Part shown: piece by piece, positions 60,428 through 64,000 of the stretch
How the letters are laid out: each line of letters starts with the position of its first letter
How positions within the stretch are numbered: position 1 is the stretch's first letter
DNA from: Yoonia sp. GPGPB17
GTDB taxonomy: Bacteria > Pseudomonadota > Alphaproteobacteria > Rhodobacterales > Rhodobacteraceae
Length of the DNA stretch: 64,000 bases
NCBI RefSeq assembly: GCF_037892195.1
Contig: NZ_JATACI010000002.1
Coordinates: forward strand, 558,001 to 622,000
Direction: 5' to 3'
The notes under the pieces: model-generated
Told to the model about the DNA's origin: nothing
Database searches by the model: none
The model's input: only the letters and a program-made list of their open reading frames with translations
Position numbers and translations under genes: made by a program

Positions 60428-60955
60428 ATGGAAACGCACGACGCCGGCACTCAACGTCAGGTGCTTGGACAAGTAAAATGGTTTGATCCGACAAAGGGAT
60501 TTGGGTTTGTGGTCTCTGAGGAGGGAGGGCCCGACATTTTGTTGCATGCGAATGTTTTACGCAACTTTGGGCAAGGGTCCGTTGTTGATGGCTCTGCCAT
60601 AGCCATCATGGTGCAGGATACACAACGCGGGCTTCAAGCGACCGAAGTGCTGTCGATTACCCCACCCGAGACCGAAGATAGTCTGCCTTTGCGTGATATG
60701 GTGGAGTTTTCGGCCGAAGATATCGCCAGCAAACCTATTGAACCGGCACGTGTGAAATGGTTCGACAAGGCCAAGGGTTTTGGTTTCGCAAATGTGTTTG
60801 GCAACAACGAAGATGTGTTTGTGCATGTCGAAGTGTTGCGGCGCTCGGGCCTGTCTGATCTGCAATCAGGCGAAGCGATCGGTATTCGCATGGTGGATGG
60901 TGAACGTGGGCGCATGGCAATCGAAGTGATCGGCTGGGAGGTCGCGGCCAAGTGA
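60428..60955 (+). CDS. Double cold-shock-domain protein
   Basis: A 175-residue nucleic-acid binding protein with two cold-shock domains: GQVKWFDPTKGFGFVVSEEG near residue 12 and ARVKWFDKAKGFGFANVFGN near residue 108. RNP1-type KGFGFV motifs are present in both. The start at 60428 has AAGGA and gives the usual length; an in-frame ATG at 60347, also with GGAG, would add 27 residues. The stop overlaps the DUF192 gene by 4 bases. Confidence 0.88.
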   Translation: METHDAGTQRQVLGQVKWFDPTKGFGFVVSEEGGPDILLHANVLRNFGQGSVVDGSAIAIMVQDTQRGLQATEVLSITPPETEDSLPLRDMVEFSAEDIASKPIEPARVKWFDKAKGFGFANVFGNNEDVFVHVEVLRRSGLSDLQSGEAIGIRMVDGERGRMAIEVIGWEVAAK

Positions 60956-61428
60956 AACTTGCCCCGATTGCGTTCAGTTTGGTGTGGCTGGCACAGCCGC
61001 TTTGGGCCGTATGTGCCGATGACAAGCTGACCATTCAGGGTGACTTTGGACAGGCCACGTTTTCAATCGATGTTGCGGATGACCCGCAGGAACGCGCGCA
61101 AGGTCTGATGTTTGTTGATCAGATGCCAACGCTTTCTGGTATGTTGTTTGTATATGAACGTCCGCAGAGCGTGAGCTTCTGGATGAAGAATACGCTGATC
61201 CCTCTCGACATGATCTTTGCCGCCCCTGACGGGGAAATCTTGCGCATCCACGAAAATGCCATTCCCGGCGACCTGACCCCGATTCCCGGAGGGGAGGGCG
61301 TGCAGATGGTTCTCGAGATTAACGGTGGGTTGTCATCGCGGCTGGGGTTGTCTGAAGGGGCGGTTATGCAGCATCCCAGCTTTGGTCCTGAGGCTATTTT
61401 GCCTTGTGATGAAAAGACTGACAGTTAG
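60952..61428 (+). CDS. DUF192 family protein
   Basis: A 158-residue exported protein with a signal peptide (about residues 1-20, ending WA-V). The DUF192 core is present: ERAQGLMFVDQMPTLSGMLF, VSFWMKNTLIPLDMIFA and LEINGGLSSRLGL. Function unknown. Coupled with the cold-shock gene through ATGA; tRNA-Pro follows 44 bases later. Confidence 0.9.
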   Translation: MKLAPIAFSLVWLAQPLWAVCADDKLTIQGDFGQATFSIDVADDPQERAQGLMFVDQMPTLSGMLFVYERPQSVSFWMKNTLIPLDMIFAAPDGEILRIHENAIPGDLTPIPGGEGVQMVLEINGGLSSRLGLSEGAVMQHPSFGPEAILPCDEKTDS

Positions 61429-61472
61429 GGCTTTTCAAATCAGTTTGGCGGGGCTAAAGACAGCGCATGGTC

Positions 61473-61549
61473 CGGGGCGTAGCGCAGCCTGGTAGCGCAT
61501 CTGTTTTGGGAACAGAGGGTCGGGAGTTCGAATCTCTCCGCCCCGACCA
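61473..61549 (+). tRNA. tRNA-Pro (anticodon UGG)
   Basis: A complete 77-base cloverleaf: acceptor CGGGGCG/CGCCCCG, D-arm GCGC...GCGC, anticodon stem TCTGT/ACAGA with loop TTTGGGA (anticodon TGG), T-arm GGGAG-TTCGAAT-CTCTC, and an encoded 3' CCA. Confidence 0.97.
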
Positions 61550-61616
61550 TTTCTAAATCAGCACAGTCTCGAATAGTAACTTCTGGTAGAGCCTTCAGGT
61601 CGTTGATAGGATCGTC

Positions 61617-62610
61617 TCAAGACATCTTTGATCTATCGGCATCTACCGTACCGCCGTAGTGCACAGCCGATTTACCTAACAAGTAAGGAAAGATTGCGAG
61701 CGCACGCGCCCACTTTAGTAAGCCAACGCCAATAAACTGGCGTCCAGCCTCGCGACCTGCAATCAGTAGTCCCCCTCCGCGAACTATATCGATAGCGCCA
61801 AATACGGTGAACTTGTTAGTCAACCTAAGTAGTTTTACGAGGTTTCCAGCCCGCGTGCCACGAATGCCGCCTCTGCGATGGAGTTCAGCGATCCGATAGC
61901 GCGTCAACTGATCTAGATAACGGCGTTTGAACTGGTATCGAAAAGTGGCGCGTCTACCATCAAAGTTCTCTGTTGCTATCGCATATGGCCATTTCACGAC
62001 GCTCAGTCCGTGGCGAAGCCTTGCGCGCAACATGAACTCAAAGTCTTCGCCGCCACTTTCGTTGAGTGACAGGTCGAAGCGCATTCCTAGTCCATTTTGA
62101 GGATCAAATACATTCTTGCTTAGCGCGAAATTCGCCGAGGAGAGCACTTTAGAATCTTCACCCGCTTAAGCAGTTGGTACTGTTGAGTACGTTCGATGAA
62201 AGGACTGGTCGTTTCTGCATAGATCAGGTGCCTTGCTGCGACGATTATGTCCGCTCCAAGGGTTTCAAACGCCTCTATGAAATGCGCGAGCCAATCACTT
62301 TCGACTTGTTCGTCATCGTCAACACCGATGATCCAATCAGCAGAGCTCGCCTCATCCAGAACCCGGTTACGTGCGTTGACAAGGCCTGCCTTTGCCTCAT
62401 GGAAAACGCTAACCTTGAATTTGGTGGGGACAGGTATGACATCAGACGTCACGGTCGGGATGTCGTTGTTGTCGACGATGATGATTTCAACGTCATAGTT
62501 GGAAGGAATGGGCTGGTTCCAAACACTTTCCAAAGAAGACGCAGCAGCGCATTGCGCTGCCGCGTGCATATTCCGATTGCAATGCGCGGTCTAGTCGAAC
62601 TTGAATTCAA
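61617..62610 (-). CDS. Family 2 glycosyltransferase (copy 2, two frameshifts)
   Basis: About 330 residues when restored, near the 333 of copy 1. From a TTG at 62610 (no better start seen): RIAIGICTRQRNALLR, then one A appears lost at plus 62532-62534 and the frame continues ESVWNQPIPSNYDVEIIIVDNNDIPTV, ARNRVLDEA and VDDDEQVESDWL. At plus 62164-62171 (GCTTAAGC) 2 bases seem added; the frame then gives AGEDSKVLSSANFALSKNVF and GGEDFEFMLRARL to the stop at 61617. It is likely intact in the organism. Convergent with tRNA-Pro. Substrate unknown; a surface polysaccharide role is assumed. Confidence 0.75.
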
Positions 62611-62652
62611 ACCTGATCCGACTCTTTCGTGCTTTGCGAAGTGACTAAGTGA

Positions 62653-62883
62653 TTATTCGCAAGTCACTGGGTCATCATCATCGTCGTCGTCAGCCAGAAC
62701 TGCCACGCCGATCAGAACCGCGATGATTGCGGCGGGGATCACCCAGCCTGGCACGCTTGATTCTGCCGCAACTGGATCTGCCATTGTTGGCACTGTCTCT
62801 GTAATGGCGTCGGCCAAACCGCCCGCGTAGGCGGAAACGCCCGCAACGATCAGTGCACCCAGCACAATCCAAAATTTCTTCAT
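62653..62883 (-). CDS. Small exported protein with poly-Asp tail
   Basis: A 76-residue protein: signal peptide or first helix (about residues 4-20), a second hydrophobic helix (about residues 48-62), then seven consecutive aspartates and PVTCE at the end. GGGAGAG lies before the ATG. It resembles short membrane proteins with acidic tails that are frequent in Rhodobacteraceae and sometimes mislabelled ferrochelatase. Function unknown; the acidic tail could bind cations. Confidence 0.7.
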   Translation of the reverse strand: MKKFWIVLGALIVAGVSAYAGGLADAITETVPTMADPVAAESSVPGWVIPAAIIAVLIGVAVLADDDDDDDPVTCE

Positions 62884-63013
62884 CTATACTCTCCCAATCT
62901 ACTGTTTTATGCGTTCAAGGCACCAAATCGTCGATCGGCCGCCAGCATGCCCTTTCAAAACAATACTCTGAGCATGCAGTCAACAAAAACTGTACAGAAA
63001 AAGGTGACGTGAC

Positions 63014-63023
63014 GTAAGCTTAC
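63014..63023. other. 10-bp palindrome in the 636-base gap before nrdJ
   Basis: GTAAGCTTAC is a perfect palindrome. The gap 62884-63519 holds no open frame that I can support; its other visible elements are listed separately. Confidence 0.3.
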
Positions 63024-63171
63024 AACGCGATCATGCAAAACGCAGGTCACCAGTGAAGTCACACAAGGAAGCACAGGTCAATCATTGTACGTCTTGAGGT
63101 ATCGGCTGAACCATTCCGGCTAAGTTTCCGAAGTTGAACGCTTTCTGTTCCATCCTGCCATGGCGACCGTT

Positions 63172-63180
63172 TGTGGACAA
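63172..63180 (-). promoter_or_regulatory. DnaA-box-like 9-mer upstream of nrdJ
   Basis: The minus strand reads TTGTCCACA, close to the DnaA box TTATCCACA. A weaker TAATCCACA is at 63243-63251. DnaA is known to control ribonucleotide reductase genes in other bacteria, so this may be regulatory. Confidence 0.35.
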
Positions 63181-63246
63181 CTGTGTGAGTGAATCACCCG
63201 ACACAATCACGGCCCATGACCACAGGCAGGCGTCAACTGAATTAAT

Positions 63247-63331
63247 CCACATTTTGTGTTAAAAATCCGTTGACCCACGAGGGCTAGATGCGTCAGGTTG
63301 TGCGGGCCGACGATCACAACACAAGATGTGG
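63247..63331. promoter_or_regulatory. Paired inverted 14-mers upstream of nrdJ
   Basis: CCACATTTTGTGTT (63247-63260) recurs in inverse orientation as AACACAAGATGTGG (63318-63331), 13 of 14 bases identical, centres 71 bases apart. A TTGACC -35-like element (63270-63275) lies between them. Each has a CACA-N3-TGTG core. A regulator such as NrdR is possible, but the spacing is shorter than the classical NrdR box. Confidence 0.45.
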
Positions 63332-63390
63332 TAGCGGCACGGGGACAGTTCAACAGGCGAGTGCACCAAATATGGCGCTCAATCACGTGC

Positions 63391-63410
63391 CCCCTGATCT
63401 TTGATCGGGG
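63391..63410 (+). other. Hairpin in the nrdJ leader
   Basis: CCCCTGATC-TTT-GATCGGGG forms an 8-base stem with one bulged T, about 110 bases before the nrdJ start. No T-run follows, so it is not a typical terminator; it may be a leader structure. Confidence 0.4.
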
Positions 63411-63519
63411 CAGGACATGTGACTTCTAAAATGAACGATGCCCGAGCGTTTTTAGTCGCGCATGCGGCACTGTTGAGAAGAAAGCCGCAACGTCGGCGCA
63501 TATGAGATGGGGCAGACCA

Positions 63520-64000
63520 ATGAAAATTGACCGTAACTTCACCAAAGCAAAGACAGGCGCCTATGGTGAGCTTGAGTTCAAAACGACGACATCCGAGATC
63601 TGCAATCCTGATGGGACGATCGTGTTTAAACTTGACGATTGTGAAATTCCAACTGGTTGGAGCCAGGTGGCCTCTGATGTCATTGCGCAGAAGTATTTCC
63701 GGAAAGCCGGCGTGCCGTCTGAACTGAAACGCGTCAAAGAAAAGGGCGTGCCAGAGTTCCTGTGGCGCTCGGTACCGGCCAAAGATGCGACGTTCGGTGG
63801 TGAAACCTCAGCCAAGCAGGTTTTCGATCGTTTGGCTGGTGCCTGGACCTATTGGGGTTGGAAGGGCGGTTACTTCTCATCCGAAGAAGACGCGCGCGCC
63901 TATTTTGACGAGATGCGATACATGCTGGCGACGCAGCGGGCCGCCCCAAATAGCCCTCAGTGGTTCAACACAGGTCTGCACTGGGCCTACGGCATCGATG
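63520..64000 (+). CDS. nrdJ: Vitamin B12-dependent ribonucleotide reductase (3' end outside window)
   Basis: Class II ribonucleotide reductase, oxygen-independent maker of deoxyribonucleotides. The first 160 residues are visible and the frame is open to the window edge. The N-terminus MKIDRNFTKAKT is followed by EICNPDGTIVFKLDDCEIPTGWSQVASDVIAQKYFRKAGVP and the catalytic-domain entry RAAPNSPQWFNTGLHWAYGI, typical of the large alphaproteobacterial NrdJ. GGGG precedes the ATG. Expected full length is about 1200 residues. Confidence 0.93.
   Translation, partial: MKIDRNFTKAKTGAYGELEFKTTTSEICNPDGTIVFKLDDCEIPTGWSQVASDVIAQKYFRKAGVPSELKRVKEKGVPEFLWRSVPAKDATFGGETSAKQVFDRLAGAWTYWGWKGGYFSSEEDARAYFDEMRYMLATQRAAPNSPQWFNTGLHWAYGID

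Noticed and set aside
61473..63519. A genomic island integrated at tRNA-Pro
   Set aside because: No integrase, no direct repeat of the tRNA 3' end and no mobility genes were seen, although a glycosyltransferase lies next to it.
62884..63519. A cobalamin riboswitch before the B12-dependent reductase
   Set aside because: No B12-box sequence or characteristic stem arrangement could be found on the plus strand.

Overview
This is 64 kb of chromosomal core DNA from an alphaproteobacterium, most likely a marine Rhodobacteraceae (Roseobacter group). The evidence is the alphaproteobacterial SOS boxes (GTTC-N7-GTTC) at uvrA and lexA, a class II (B12-dependent) ribonucleotide reductase, a GTA-type holin/lysozyme pair beside ccmF, a DUF1127 small protein, a bolA/CGFS-glutaredoxin cluster, and the order gltA-gltX-comEC-lexA-moeA-moaC-trpC-trpD-trpG. 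No insertion sequence, integrase, prophage, CRISPR array or rRNA operon was seen. There is one tRNA, Pro(UGG).

Layout. 1-9 kb: the end of an MFS transporter, a DUF924 protein, lpdA, a large secreted VWA protein with six tandem repeats, and SOS-controlled uvrA. 9-16 kb: a valine catabolic cluster (mmsB, 3-hydroxyisobutyryl-CoA hydrolase, acyl-CoA dehydrogenase, mmsA, divergent lysR) interrupted by a family 2 glycosyltransferase. 16-25 kb: coaD, a hydrolase, two GAPDH genes with a shared operator-like motif, transketolase, zapA, and grxD-TM protein-bolA. 25-33 kb: purL, a candidate small RNA, a LysR regulator, indolepyruvate ferredoxin oxidoreductase and an acyltransferase. 33-40 kb: murI, argC, ccmE, a GTA-type lysis cassette, ccmF, ccmH, paaG. 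40-54 kb: gltA, gltX, comEC, lexA, moeA, moaC, trpC, ung, trpD, trpG, a divergent polysaccharide deacetylase and trpE. 54-64 kb: ppiD, an aminotransferase, gpt, a LysE exporter, fabI, pdxH, a double cold-shock protein, DUF192, tRNA-Pro, a second glycosyltransferase, a poly-Asp small protein and the start of nrdJ.

The most important point for any user of this sequence is that ten genes (uvrA, mmsA, gap2, the second lysR, indolepyruvate oxidoreductase, comEC, moeA, trpD, fabI and the second glycosyltransferase) contain 14 small indels. Protein similarity continues across each one in another frame. In every case the corrected length is a multiple of three and, where the family is familiar to me, matches its usual size. 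Several of these genes are essential in most bacteria. Seven indels fall where the restored protein implies a GCCGGC (or CCGGC) site, two fall in ATCCGCG, and four are one-base losses from short homopolymers. I infer consensus errors, probably from noisy long reads with part linked to base modification, rather than pseudogenes. Coordinates for these genes span the whole restored gene.

How the genes work together. The valine genes form a route from isobutyryl-CoA to propionyl-CoA. The two GAPDH genes, a DUF1127 gene and their shared motif suggest a central-carbon regulon. uvrA and lexA share SOS boxes. ccmE/F/H mature c-type cytochromes around an embedded lysis cassette. trpE and trpGDC make tryptophan, but are split by a divergent deacetylase gene and carry ung and molybdenum-cofactor genes.
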